Below are positions 1 to 7,970 of a stretch of DNA of 64,000 nt, piece by piece. Within the stretch, counting starts at the first letter, position 1. Each line of letters starts with the position of its first letter. Source of the stretch: Ferrimonas balearica DSM 9799 (GTDB taxonomy: Bacteria > Pseudomonadota > Gammaproteobacteria > Enterobacterales > Shewanellaceae); the NCBI RefSeq assembly GCF_000148645.1, contig NC_014541.1, positions 3,309,139 through 3,373,138 on the forward strand. Reading direction: 5' to 3'. The notes beneath the pieces are model-generated. The model was not told the origin of the DNA, searched no databases, and worked only from the letters and a program-made list of their open reading frames with translations. The translations under genes and the position numbers were made by a program.

Positions 1-434
1 GTGGTGGAGAAGATGGAGATCTCCTCAACCGTACCAGCCACACCCGCCGCTTCAACGTAGTCGCCCGCCTTACAGGGACGGAACACCACCAGCAACACAC
101 CGGAAGCGAAGTTGGACAGTGAGCCCTGCAGGGCCAAGCCAACCGCCAAACCGGCCGCACCCAATACCGCCACCAGCGAGGCAGTTTGCACCCCAAGCTG
201 ACCCAATACTGCGATAAAGGTGAAGGCGGTGATCACCGCACTGACCATGTTGGCGACAAAGCCCACCACGGTCTGATCCATCTGGCGCTTCACCAGTACC
301 TTGCTGACCCCTTTGGCCACCGACTTGGCCAGCCAACGACCGACGATAAAGATAACGATGGCCAACAGCACTCGGGTGCCGTACACCATCAGCAGGTCCG
401 GGGCCTGGTCCATTAGACTTTCGATAGAACCCAT
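1..434 (-). CDS. Small-conductance mechanosensitive channel, MscS family (3' end outside window)
   Basis: Inner-membrane tension-gated channel that releases solutes on osmotic downshock. The 144 visible residues begin at an ATG at 434 and read MGSIESLMDQAPDLL, followed by hydrophobic segments and the Gly/Ala-rich pore helix (GAAGLAVGLALQGSLSN) typical of MscS TM3, then the start of the beta domain (KAGDYVEAAGVAGTVEEI). The C-terminal part lies left of base 1. Its start codon shares one base with the stop of the upstream OmpA-like gene (TAATG junction), so the two are probably translationally coupled. The family call is secure; which MscS paralogue it is cannot be decided. Confidence 0.9.
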   Translation of the reverse strand, partial: MGSIESLMDQAPDLLMVYGTRVLLAIVIFIVGRWLAKSVAKGVSKVLVKRQMDQTVVGFVANMVSAVITAFTFIAVLGQLGVQTASLVAVLGAAGLAVGLALQGSLSNFASGVLLVVFRPCKAGDYVEAAGVAGTVEEISIFST

Positions 435-934
435 TATTGTTCTCCGTTGGTTAGACGTAATCCGGTTTCGATCCACAGCTCGACACGGCGATTCAGGGTC
501 TGGCCGGTTTCGGTCAGGTTGTCACGCCAGGGCAGGGTTTCCCCCAAACTCTGGCGTTGAATCTGGCTCGCATCAACACCATAACGCTCTGATAATGCTT
601 TGGAAACCGCTAAGGCGCGGCGTCCACCCAAATCTTGATTGTGAGCAAGGGAGCCGCGGCTGTCCGCATGCCCCACTACCCGAACCCGGCCAGCCACCCC
701 GTCTCCGACAAACACCGCCAGCTGGTCATGATGCTCAGGCCTCAGCCGCGCTGAGTCCGTATCGAAATAGAGCACTACCGGGCTCGCCTTACCTGGCGGG
801 CAGCCATTGGCTTCCACCACCCAGTGTGGGGTATCGGGACAGGCGTCTTTGGCGTCAGGCACGCCATCACCATCGGCATCTCTGGCCAGGCACGGCAGCG
901 CCAGCAGGCACAACATCAGCAAACAGGGCTTCAC
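434..934 (-). CDS. Exported OmpA-like protein with a thrombospondin type-3 Ca-binding segment
   Basis: A 166-residue protein. I chose the GTG at 934 because a signal peptide follows at once (VKPCLLMLCLLALPCLA) and AGAAAG lies just upstream; longer in-frame versions add unlikely sequence. After the leader comes an acidic DADGDGVPDAKDACPDTP segment, a thrombospondin type-3/TSP3-like calcium-binding motif, and then an OmpA C-terminal peptidoglycan-binding domain (FDTDSARLRPEH, GHADSRGS, NRRVELW). It probably tethers to the cell wall in the periplasm. It has no N-terminal beta-barrel, so it is not a classical OmpA. It overlaps the downstream mechanosensitive channel gene by one base, which suggests joint envelope-stress or turgor function (inference). 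Confidence 0.8.
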   Translation of the reverse strand: MKPCLLMLCLLALPCLARDADGDGVPDAKDACPDTPHWVVEANGCPPGKASPVVLYFDTDSARLRPEHHDQLAVFVGDGVAGRVRVVGHADSRGSLAHNQDLGGRRALAVSKALSERYGVDASQIQRQSLGETLPWRDNLTETGQTLNRRVELWIETGLRLTNGEQ

Positions 935-977
935 AACTTCTTTCTCCCGTTGACGCAGAAAAGATAGTCGATGTTGC

Positions 978-1574
978 TCAGAAAAGCCTTGGTTGGACAG
1001 GGCGATGTGGGTCAATCGGGGTGATTCGGCCCCGCCAGGATGACGCCGTTGTGACCCACTCTCCAGCCAGCCAGGCTCGCGCCGAGGCGGGGTCCAGGCA
1101 GTGGGGCATGCGGTGGTGGTAATCGGACACCGCCCCTTCTGCTGCACGGGTGACGATCACCGCGCCCCCTTGTGGCAGCCGCTCTGACGGGGGCCAGTAG
1201 AGCCCGGCGAAGTGCCACAACCGGCCCTGTTGCGGCGCAAATCGGTACCCCACCTTGTCGCTCCCTTCATGGCGCCATTCAAACCAGGCGGTCGCGGGGA
1301 TCAGGCAGTGAAAGCGGCCCAGTTGCGGGCGGAACAGGGGGCGTTGCGAGAGGGTTTCCAGGCGGGCGTTAATCACCGGCCGGGCGGCCTGTGGGACATC
1401 CCGTCCCCAGCGCACAATCTGGCTGTGCAGACGGGGGCCCTCTGCCCGCAGCAGCGAGATGGGATCGGTGGGACGCAAGTGGGGCGCGGTGCGCAGCGCC
1501 AGAGTGCCGCCATCCATTCCCAATGGGTCATGACTGTCGTAGTCGACCGGGTCCAGCGCGAAGTGACCACACAT
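978..1574 (-). CDS. SRAP domain protein (YedK/HMCES family)
   Basis: A 198-residue SOS-response-associated peptidase-like protein. Family members form a covalent thiazolidine crosslink to abasic sites in single-stranded DNA through Cys2. The catalytic set is visible: Cys2 after Met removal (MCGHFAL), Asn69 with Arg71/Glu73 in VINARLETL, Glu99 in WFEW, and the late HHRMP histidine. Length is close to family size (E. coli YedK about 222). It sits 40 bp downstream of DUF924 on the same strand with no terminator between, so it may be cotranscribed with the pilT-pilU unit. Confidence 0.88.
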   Translation of the reverse strand: MCGHFALDPVDYDSHDPLGMDGGTLALRTAPHLRPTDPISLLRAEGPRLHSQIVRWGRDVPQAARPVINARLETLSQRPLFRPQLGRFHCLIPATAWFEWRHEGSDKVGYRFAPQQGRLWHFAGLYWPPSERLPQGGAVIVTRAAEGAVSDYHHRMPHCLDPASARAWLAGEWVTTASSWRGRITPIDPHRPVQPRLF

Positions 1575-1614
1575 GGCGGTTTCCTGATAAGGCGGCGTTG
1601 CTTAAAGCCTAATC

Positions 1615-2223
1615 CTATTGGCCGAAACGGGGAGCCCCATCCGCCAGGTAGGCCTCCTCCTCTTCGCTAGACTGGCGCCCAAGCACGGCATTGCGATGGG
1701 GAAAACGGCCAAAGCGCATGATGATCTCAAGGTGCAGCCGCTGAAACCGCAGGGTATCGGCCACCTTCTGCCGTGGCGCGCCCTCCAGACCGGTCAGCAA
1801 CCGCTCCAGCATCGCCTCGCCCAAGCGCTGGTCTTCCAAAGCTTCGGAGTGTTGCAGCGGCATGTAGAAAAACAGCTTGTGGGCCAGGGGCAGCATTCTG
1901 TCCACTCCCTGTTCAATGCCGGTTTTGCACAGCGCCAGGGCGATGCCATCCCAGGCAAAGGCCTGACCCTCACCGCGAAACAGGTTACGGCTGAACTGGT
2001 CAATCAGGATGATCAGGGCCAGCCGCCCTGCCGGTGTATCCTGCCAGTGGGCCAACTCACCCTGAACAGCACGCTGATGCAGGCCGCCAAAACGCTGGGC
2101 AATGGCGCTGTCGGTCAGGCTGCTGGCGCCAAACCAGAGTTTGTCCATCGGTTCCGCCGGCAAGCCTGCGTCGGTGAGCGCACCAAACCAGAATTCCAGC
2201 ACCTGATGAATTTCGCGGTCCAT
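1615..2223 (-). CDS. DUF924 family protein
   Basis: A 202-residue soluble protein of the DUF924 family. Recognisable conserved stretches are VLEFWFG at the N-terminus, KLWFG, DQFSRNLFRG in the middle, and FFYMPLQHSE and FGRFPHRNAVLGR near the end. No biochemical role is established; the fold is predicted to be all-helical. The ATG at 2223 lies 10 bp after the pilU stop, so it is most likely the third gene of the pilT-pilU transcript. A terminal YLADGAPRFGQ is usual for the family. No signal peptide or membrane segment is seen. Confidence 0.88.
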   Translation of the reverse strand: MDREIHQVLEFWFGALTDAGLPAEPMDKLWFGASSLTDSAIAQRFGGLHQRAVQGELAHWQDTPAGRLALIILIDQFSRNLFRGEGQAFAWDGIALALCKTGIEQGVDRMLPLAHKLFFYMPLQHSEALEDQRLGEAMLERLLTGLEGAPRQKVADTLRFQRLHLEIIMRFGRFPHRNAVLGRQSSEEEEAYLADGAPRFGQ

Positions 2224-2233
2224 GGTCGTTTCC

Positions 2234-3349
2234 TCAGTCCAGATCGATGGTCACGCCATCCATATAACCGGAACCGGTGTGGTTGGCCTGCTTGAGCTTG
2301 ATCATCAGGCGCAGATCGTTGGGGCTGTCGGCGTAATGCAGCGCATCCACCATGGAGATCTCATCCGCCATATAGAGGTCGAACAGGGCCTGATCAAAGG
2401 TCTGCATCCCCTGTTCACGCCCCTTGGACATGGTTTCCTTCAGCTCAAACAGCTGATTGCGGGCAATCAGGTCCGACACACGTGGGGTGTTCAGCAGCAC
2501 TTCGATGGCGGCGCGACGCCCCTTGCCGTCCCGGTGCGGCACCAACTGCTGCGCCATGATGGCGCGCAGGTTGAGGGAGAGGTCAAACAGCAGTTGCTGG
2601 TGTTTCTCCTTGGGCACCAGGTGGAGAATGCGGTCCAGCGCCTGGTTGGCGTTGTTGGCATGCAGGGTGGCCATACAGAGGTGGCCGGTTTCCGCAAACG
2701 ACAGCGCAAACTCCATGGTTTCCTGGGAGCGGATCTCCCCCAGCAGAATCACGTCCGGCGCCTGACGCAGGGCGCTTTTCAGGGCCGCATCAAAGGATTC
2801 GGTATCGATGCCCACTTCACGCTGAGTCACGATGCTCTGGTCGTGTTCGTGAACAAATTCGATGGGGTCTTCGATGGTGAGAATATGGCCCTTCTGATGC
2901 TGGTTGCGATACCCCACCATCGCCGCCAGCGAGGTGGATTTACCGGTGCCGGTGGCTCCCACCAGAATCACCAGTCCCCGCTTGGCCATGCAGACGTTTT
3001 TCATGATCTCCGGCAGGTGAAGCTCCTCCATGGAGGGGATGCGGGTCTCGATGGAACGCATCACCATGCCCGGATTGTCACGCTGCCAGAACGCCGACAC
3101 ACGAAAGCGGGCAGCCTGGCCCGGCACGCTGAACGCAAAGTTGGCTTCACGCTGTTGGTGGAACTGGCGCCGGTTGTCCTCGTTCATCACGCTTTCCACC
3201 AGAGCCAGGGCCCCGTCGCGGTCGAGAGGTTCACTGTTCAGCTGCTGCAGTTCGCCGTCAATTTTCGCGCTGGGCGGAAAGCCTACGGTGATAAACAGAT
3301 CCGACGCTTTGCGCGCCAGCATGGAATCAAGCAGGGATTGAATCGCCAT
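2234..3349 (-). CDS. pilU: Type IV pilus retraction ATPase accessory, PilU
   Basis: A 371-residue hexameric ATPase of the PilT/PilU family. It works with PilT at the inner-membrane base of the type IV pilus to depolymerise pilin and retract the fibre. Visible motifs are Walker A GATGTGKST (about 131-139), the Asp-box region ILTIEDPIEFVH, Walker B ILLGEIRS and the His-box ETGHLCMATLHANNA. PilU rather than PilT is indicated by the longer C-terminus, the FWQRDNPGMVMR N-domain stretch and the position directly downstream of pilT (9-bp gap). It is convergent with nothing; DUF924 follows at 10 bp. Confidence 0.95.
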   Translation of the reverse strand: MAIQSLLDSMLARKASDLFITVGFPPSAKIDGELQQLNSEPLDRDGALALVESVMNEDNRRQFHQQREANFAFSVPGQAARFRVSAFWQRDNPGMVMRSIETRIPSMEELHLPEIMKNVCMAKRGLVILVGATGTGKSTSLAAMVGYRNQHQKGHILTIEDPIEFVHEHDQSIVTQREVGIDTESFDAALKSALRQAPDVILLGEIRSQETMEFALSFAETGHLCMATLHANNANQALDRILHLVPKEKHQQLLFDLSLNLRAIMAQQLVPHRDGKGRRAAIEVLLNTPRVSDLIARNQLFELKETMSKGREQGMQTFDQALFDLYMADEISMVDALHYADSPNDLRLMIKLKQANHTGSGYMDGVTIDLD

Positions 3350-3358
3350 GGTCGCTCC

Positions 3359-4393
3359 TTACAGCGCGTTCTTGTTGGCGGTCTTGGTCAGCGCGTCTGC
3401 GCGGGTGATTTCGCCGCGATTAACCAGGTTGGTCAGACTCTGCTCCAGGGTCTGCATGCCATGGGCCATACCGGTCTGGATGGCGGAGTACATCTGCGCC
3501 ACCTTGTCTTCGCGGATCAGGTTACGGATGGCCGGGGTGCCGATCATGATCTCGTGCGCCGCGACCCGGCCGCCGCCCACTTTCTTGACCAGAGTCTGGG
3601 AGATAACGGCCTGCAGGGATTCCGACAACATCGCCCGCACCATGTCCTTCTCACCCGCAGGGAACACGTCGACGATACGGTCGATGGTTTTGGCGGCGGA
3701 GGTGGTGTGCAGGGTGCCAAACACCAGGTGGCCGGTTTCCGCCGCGGTCAGGGCCAGGCGGATGGTTTCCAGGTCACGCATCTCACCCACCAGAATCACA
3801 TCCGGGTCTTCACGCAGGGCGCTGCGCAGGGCGTTGGAGAAACTGTGGGTGTCCTTGTGCACTTCCCGCTGGTTGATCAGGCAGTTCTTGTTGTCGTGGA
3901 CAAATTCGATGGGGTCTTCAATGGTGAGGATATGGTCATGACGGTTGTCATTGACGTAATCCACCATCGCCGCCAGCGTGGTACTTTTACCGGAGCCGGT
4001 GGGGCCGGTTACCAATACCAGTCCTTTCGGATAGGAGGCGATATCGCGGAAGATGTCCGGGGCGTTGAGCTGGTCCAGCGTCAGTACTTTGCTGGGAATG
4101 GTACGGAACACCGCACCGGCGCCGCGGTTCTGGTTAAAGGCGTTAACACGGAAGCGAGCCAGGCCGGGCACCTCGAAGGAGAAATCCACCTCCAGGTGCT
4201 CTTCAAACTCCTTGCGCTGACGGTCGTTCATAATGTCAAAGATCAGCGCATGCACCTGTTTGTGATCGAGTTGGGGCAGGTTGATCCGTCGAACCTCACC
4301 ATCCACCCGAATCATCGGTTGTACCCCGGCAGAGAGGTGCAGATCCGAAGCGTTGTGTTTTACACTAAAGGCCAGTAGTTCAGTAATTTCCAT
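3359..4393 (-). CDS. pilT: Type IV pilus twitching motility ATPase PilT
   Basis: A 344-residue retraction motor of the type IV pilus. The N-terminal PAS-like domain (KHNASDLHLSAGVQPM, a PilT hallmark) is followed by Walker A GPTGSGKST (130-138), the Asp box ILTIEDPIEFVHD, Walker B ILVGEMRD and the His box GHLVFGTLHTTSAAKTIDRIVDVFP. The AIRNLIRE motif needed for retraction is present as the variant PAIRNLIREDK. Only 27 bp separates its start from the divergent yggS start, so the two promoters must overlap. This pilT/yggS arrangement is common in gammaproteobacteria. Confidence 0.96.
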   Translation of the reverse strand: MEITELLAFSVKHNASDLHLSAGVQPMIRVDGEVRRINLPQLDHKQVHALIFDIMNDRQRKEFEEHLEVDFSFEVPGLARFRVNAFNQNRGAGAVFRTIPSKVLTLDQLNAPDIFRDIASYPKGLVLVTGPTGSGKSTTLAAMVDYVNDNRHDHILTIEDPIEFVHDNKNCLINQREVHKDTHSFSNALRSALREDPDVILVGEMRDLETIRLALTAAETGHLVFGTLHTTSAAKTIDRIVDVFPAGEKDMVRAMLSESLQAVISQTLVKKVGGGRVAAHEIMIGTPAIRNLIREDKVAQMYSAIQTGMAHGMQTLEQSLTNLVNRGEITRADALTKTANKNAL

Positions 4394-4420
4394 ATTGTTT
4401 TCTTAGGCTCCCCTTAAGAT

Positions 4421-5104
4421 ATGTCCACCATAACAGAGCGCCTGATTGAAGCCCAAGCCCGAATTGACTCGGCCGCCGCGCAGGCCGGACGGGTTGGCGA
4501 ATCCATCACCTTATTAGCGGTGAGCAAGACAAAACCCGCCGAAATGATCCGCGAAGCGTACCTCGCCGGCGCACGGGATTTTGGCGAAAACTACCTGCAG
4601 GAAGGGGTCGATAAAATCGATGCCCTGCAGGACCTCGATATCCGTTGGCACTTTATCGGCCCGCTCCAGTCCAACAAGACGCGTCCGGTCGCAGAACGTT
4701 TTGACTGGATTCATAGCGTTGACCGCCTCAAAATTGCACAACGATTGAGCGAGCAGCGACCCAGCGGCAAAGCGCCTCTGAATGTGTGCATTCAGGTCAA
4801 CATCTCGGCCGAGCAGAGTAAGTCCGGCGTCAATCCGGCGCAGCTGCCCGAACTGGCCGCAGCGGTGGCGGCGTTGCCCGGATTGCGGCTGCGTGGCCTG
4901 ATGGCGATCCCGGCGCCGGAGAGTGACCCGGAGAAACAGCGCCAGGCCCTGGCACAGATGAAGCAACTGTTTGACGCCCTTAAGGCGGAACACCCCGGGC
5001 TCGATACCCTGTCGATGGGGATGAGCGACGATTTGGAAGCGGCCGTGGCCGAAGGCAGCACCATGGTGCGCATCGGCACCGCGATTTTTGGCACCAGGAA
5101 GTGA
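4421..5104 (+). CDS. yggS: PLP homeostasis protein (YggS/PROSC family)
   Basis: A 227-residue PLP-binding protein with an alanine-racemase-like TIM-barrel fold. It has no known catalytic turnover and buffers pyridoxal 5'-phosphate and amino-acid balance. Lys36 in LLAVSKTKPA is the PLP Schiff-base lysine at the same number as in E. coli. Further family marks are FGENYLQEG, WHFIGPLQSNK, the LSMGMSDDLEAAV phosphate-binding loop and the GTAIFG end. It is the first gene of a plus-strand run, divergent from pilT, and its stop lies against the start region of proC. Confidence 0.96.
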   Translation: MSTITERLIEAQARIDSAAAQAGRVGESITLLAVSKTKPAEMIREAYLAGARDFGENYLQEGVDKIDALQDLDIRWHFIGPLQSNKTRPVAERFDWIHSVDRLKIAQRLSEQRPSGKAPLNVCIQVNISAEQSKSGVNPAQLPELAAAVAALPGLRLRGLMAIPAPESDPEKQRQALAQMKQLFDALKAEHPGLDTLSMGMSDDLEAAVAEGSTMVRIGTAIFGTRK

Positions 5105-5109
5105 ACAAC

Positions 5110-5934
5110 GTGACGAAAGATATCCGTACCGTCGCCTTTATTGGCGCCGGCAATATGAGCCGCAGCATCATTGCTGGGCTGGTGGCGGGGGGTTATCCCG
5201 CTGAGCGCATCATTGCCAGTAACCCAAGCCAGGGCAAACTGGATGCGTTGGCCGCCGATTACGGCATCCGTACCGGTAACGACAACCTCGCGGCCGTTGC
5301 CGAGGCGGATGTGGTGGTTATGGCCGTTAAACCGCAGCTGATGGCGGACGTGTGTGCCCCCATCGCCGCGCTGGACCTCGCCGGTAAGCTGGTGATCTCC
5401 ATCGCCGCGGGCGTGACCTGTGAGCGTTTGAGCCAGTACCTTGGTGGCCACCAGGCGCTGGTTCGCACCATGCCCAATACGCCGTCTATGCTGGGTCTGG
5501 GGATGACCGGACTGTACGCCAGCGATGCAGTGGGTGAGGCGGACCGCGCCTTCGCTGGCCACCTGATGGCGGCGGTGGGTGAGATCCTCTGGCTCGACAG
5601 CGAAGCCGGCATCGATCAGGTGATCGCCTGTGCAGGCAGCTCACCGGCCTACTTTTTCCTCTTTATGGAAGCCATGGAACAGGGCGCGGCGGCGCTTGGG
5701 GTCAAACCCGAGGACGCGCGGCTGATGATTCAGCAAGCAGCCATTGGCGCGGCCCAGATGGTAAGGCACAATCCTCAGTTGAGCCTGGCCGAGCTGCGAG
5801 CTCAGGTCACCTCAAAAGGGGGCACCACTCACGAAGCGGTGCAAACCTTAGAACAGCAGGGATTGCGAGATTCGGTACAAGATGCCATGCAGGCCGCCGT
5901 ACGGCGGGCTCAGGAAATGGCCAAAGAGTTTTAA
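5110..5934 (+). CDS. proC: Pyrroline-5-carboxylate reductase
   Basis: Last step of proline synthesis: NAD(P)H-dependent reduction of 1-pyrroline-5-carboxylate. The N-terminal Rossmann motif is FIGAGNMSRSII, and AVKPQ, RTMPNTP, CAGSSPAYFF and the C-terminal SKGGTTHEAVQTL signature are all present. An in-frame GTG at 5101 overlaps the yggS stop, but the AGGAAG at 5096-5101 would then touch the start. The GTG at 5110 has normal spacing and gives 274 residues, so I prefer it. Placement right after yggS links PLP, amino-acid and proline metabolism, a conserved pairing in gammaproteobacteria. Confidence 0.95.
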   Translation: MTKDIRTVAFIGAGNMSRSIIAGLVAGGYPAERIIASNPSQGKLDALAADYGIRTGNDNLAAVAEADVVVMAVKPQLMADVCAPIAALDLAGKLVISIAAGVTCERLSQYLGGHQALVRTMPNTPSMLGLGMTGLYASDAVGEADRAFAGHLMAAVGEILWLDSEAGIDQVIACAGSSPAYFFLFMEAMEQGAAALGVKPEDARLMIQQAAIGAAQMVRHNPQLSLAELRAQVTSKGGTTHEAVQTLEQQGLRDSVQDAMQAAVRRAQEMAKEF

Positions 5935-5952
5935 TTTGGGAACCAATACACC

Positions 5953-6501
5953 ATGACTGCGATGACCTACCTGGTAACCGTCCTGTTCAATATCTACCTG
6001 ATGGTGGTGCTGCTGCGCTTCGCCCTGCAACTGGTGCGCGCCGACTTCTACAACCCCTTCAGCCAGTTCGTGGTCAAGGCCACCCACCCTATCCTGGCGC
6101 CGATGCGTCGGGTGATCCCCAGTGTTGGCAGCGTTGACCTGGCCACCGTGGTACTCGCCCTGCTGGTGGGTTGTGGCAAGTGGCTGACCGTACTGGCCAT
6201 CAACAGCCAGCCGCTCAACCCGCTGGAGATCCTGCTGCTGGGCAGCCTGACCGTGCTGAAAGAGGCCGGCGTGCTGCTGTTCTGGCTGCTGCTTATCCGC
6301 GCCATCCTGAGCTGGGTGTCCCAGGGTTACAACCCCTTCGAAGCCCTGCTGCACCAACTGACCGAGCCGCTGCTCTCCCCCATCCGCCGGGTGATTCCGC
6401 CCATGGGCGGCCTGGACCTGTCGATGCTGGTGCTGCTGCTGGGCATGAACTTTATCAACCTGCTGATTGGCGACCTGATCCCGCTCTGGCGCCTGGTATA
6501 A
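5953..6501 (+). CDS. yggT: YggT family integral membrane protein
   Basis: A 182-residue inner-membrane protein made of two tandem YGGT repeats. Each repeat has two transmembrane helices and a conserved amphipathic loop (PFSQFVVKATHPILAPMRRVIP in part for repeat 1; LTEPLLSPIRRVIPPMGGLD in repeat 2). Members are linked to osmotic tolerance and membrane or division organisation, but the molecular role is not firmly known. It lies 18 bp after proC and 3 bp before yggU in the usual order of this cluster. An alternative ATG three codons in would change little. Confidence 0.92.
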   Translation: MTAMTYLVTVLFNIYLMVVLLRFALQLVRADFYNPFSQFVVKATHPILAPMRRVIPSVGSVDLATVVLALLVGCGKWLTVLAINSQPLNPLEILLLGSLTVLKEAGVLLFWLLLIRAILSWVSQGYNPFEALLHQLTEPLLSPIRRVIPPMGGLDLSMLVLLLGMNFINLLIGDLIPLWRLV

Positions 6502-6504
6502 GGG

Positions 6505-6795
6505 ATGAGTCAGGCGATTGAGCGCGTCGGTGACGACCTGTTGCTGAAGCTCTATATCCAGCCCAAGGCCAGCCGCGATCAGCTGGTTGGCCTGCATGGT
6601 GAGGAGTTTAAAGTGGCGATCACCGCGCCACCGGTCGACGGCAAAGCCAACGCCCATCTGGTCAAATTTCTGGCCAAGCAGTTTAAGGTTGCCAAGGGGC
6701 AGATCAGCATCGTCAAAGGCGAGCTGGGACGCCACAAGCAGTTGAAGATTCAGTCACCAACGGTGATTCCGGATCCTCTGGCGCAACTACTATAG
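6505..6795 (+). CDS. yggU: DUF167 family protein YggU
   Basis: A 96-residue DUF167 protein (small alpha/beta fold) of unknown molecular function. The hallmark sequence is [22 protein letters not shown] in part, then [20 protein letters not shown] and [12 protein letters not shown]. The length matches the family (about 95-100). The ATG follows yggT by three bases with no separate promoter visible, so it is an operon member. It is carried between yggT and rdgB in many gammaproteobacteria. Confidence 0.93.
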   Translation: MSQAIERVGDDLLLKLYIQPKASRDQLVGLHGEEFKVAITAPPVDGKANAHLVKFLAKQFKVAKGQISIVKGELGRHKQLKIQSPTVIPDPLAQLL

Positions 6796-6831
6796 TGAAG
6801 TAAAGGACCACATCATGTTAAGGAGTCCGCC

Positions 6832-7269
6832 ATGCTGAAGTATGCCATGGCCCTGCTGTTTTCCCTGTTGGCGGCCCTCCCGGCCAGCGCTGAGCAGGTG
6901 CAGAAAGCGGGCAAATACAACGTGCATTACGCTGCCTTTGGCAGCACGTTCATTACCCCTGAAATTGCCCGCACCTACGACATTACCCGAAGCCGCTATG
7001 TGGGCCTGGTCAACATCACGGTGATCGACACCTCACTGCCGGGGGATGAAACCCATGCGGTGGCAATCGAGATTCAGGGGACGGCCCGTAACCTGCTGGG
7101 CAACATCAAGGAGCTCACCTTTAAGGAGATCCGCGAAGGCACCGCAATCTATTACATTGCTGAGGTCAATCACCGGAACGAAGAGACCTTCACCTTCGAC
7201 ATCTCCGTGAGCAACAGTCAGGGCCTCAAATCCGACCTGAGCTTCAAGCAGAAGTTTTTCGTCGACTGA
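6832..7269 (+). CDS. DUF4426 exported protein
   Basis: A 145-residue periplasmic protein with a clear signal peptide (MLKYAMALLFSLLAALPASA, cleavage before EQVQKAG) and a DUF4426 body: KYNVHYAAFGSTFITPEIARTYDI in part, NITVIDTS, and a beta-rich second half ending FKQKFFVD. Function is unknown. In Vibrio and Shewanella relatives the family sits in this same place before rdgB, so this is syntenic rather than a new insertion. AAGGAG precedes the start with good spacing. It is followed by a GC-rich hairpin at 7292-7324. Confidence 0.88.
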   Translation: MLKYAMALLFSLLAALPASAEQVQKAGKYNVHYAAFGSTFITPEIARTYDITRSRYVGLVNITVIDTSLPGDETHAVAIEIQGTARNLLGNIKELTFKEIREGTAIYYIAEVNHRNEETFTFDISVSNSQGLKSDLSFKQKFFVD

Positions 7270-7291
7270 GCCATCCGCAATGCTGTTCAAC

Positions 7292-7335
7292 ACCGGGGCG
7301 CCCTTGTAAGATCGGCGCCCCGGTGGTCGTTTTGG
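7292..7335 (+). terminator. Hairpin between the DUF4426 gene and rdgB, possible weak terminator
   Basis: An 11-bp perfect stem (ACCGGGGCGCC at 7292-7302 with its complement at 7314-7324) is followed by a T-poor tract GGTCGTTTTGG. It could attenuate transcription before rdgB rather than fully stop it. Confidence 0.5.
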
Positions 7336-7367
7336 CCCCCGCATTAACCCAGATATCCGGAGTTTTC

Positions 7368-7970
7368 ATGTCCATCCAATCCATTGTTCTGGCCACCGGC
7401 AACGCCGGCAAGGTTCGCGAATTTGCCCAACTGCTGGCCGATTACCCGCTGGAGATCCTGCCGCAGAGCCAATTTAACGTGGCGGAAGCGGTGGAGGATG
7501 GCACCACCTTCGTTGAGAACGCCATTATCAAAGCCCGCAATGCCGCCCGTGCTACCGGCCTGCCTGCCATCGCCGACGATTCCGGCATCGAAGTGGACGC
7601 CCTCAACGGCCGCCCCGGCATCTACTCCGCCCGCTTTGCCGGCGAAGGCGCCAGCGCCACCGACAACTGGCAGAAGCTGCTCGCCGAGATGACCGGTCAG
7701 GAACAGCGCAACGCCCGTTTCCAGTGCGTTCTGGTGTACATGCGTCATGCCGAAGACCCGTCGCCGATCATCGCTCAGGCCAGCTGGGAGGGTCGCATTG
7801 GTGATGCCGCCCGGGGTGAGCACGGCCACGGCTATGACCCGATCTTCCTGGTCGGCAACAGCGACCAAAGCGCCGCCGAACTGAGCGACGCCGAGAAGAA
7901 CGCCCTGAGCCACCGCGGCAAAGCGATGAACGAGCTGCTGGCTCAGTTCAAGGCCAAGGGGATCCTGTAA
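7368..7970 (+). CDS. rdgB: XTP/dITP diphosphatase (RdgB/HAM1)
   Basis: House-cleaning pyrophosphatase that hydrolyses non-canonical purine triphosphates (dITP, XTP) to monophosphates and so protects DNA. The ATG at 7368 is chosen over upstream GTG codons: it gives 200 residues (E. coli RdgB 197) starting MSIQSIVLATGNAGKVREF in family style. Other motifs are FVENAIIKARNAA, IADDSGIEVDALNGRPGIYSAR in part, GYDPIF and SHRGKAM. HemW starts immediately after the stop, in the order rdgB-hemW conserved widely. Confidence 0.96.
   Translation: MSIQSIVLATGNAGKVREFAQLLADYPLEILPQSQFNVAEAVEDGTTFVENAIIKARNAARATGLPAIADDSGIEVDALNGRPGIYSARFAGEGASATDNWQKLLAEMTGQEQRNARFQCVLVYMRHAEDPSPIIAQASWEGRIGDAARGEHGHGYDPIFLVGNSDQSAAELSDAEKNALSHRGKAMNELLAQFKAKGIL

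Noticed and set aside
2222-4378. A 718-codon plus-strand open frame over pilU and pilT
   Set aside because: It is antisense to two certain ATPase genes and arises from their GC-rich codon bias; its translation is Gln/His/Gly-rich with no domain.
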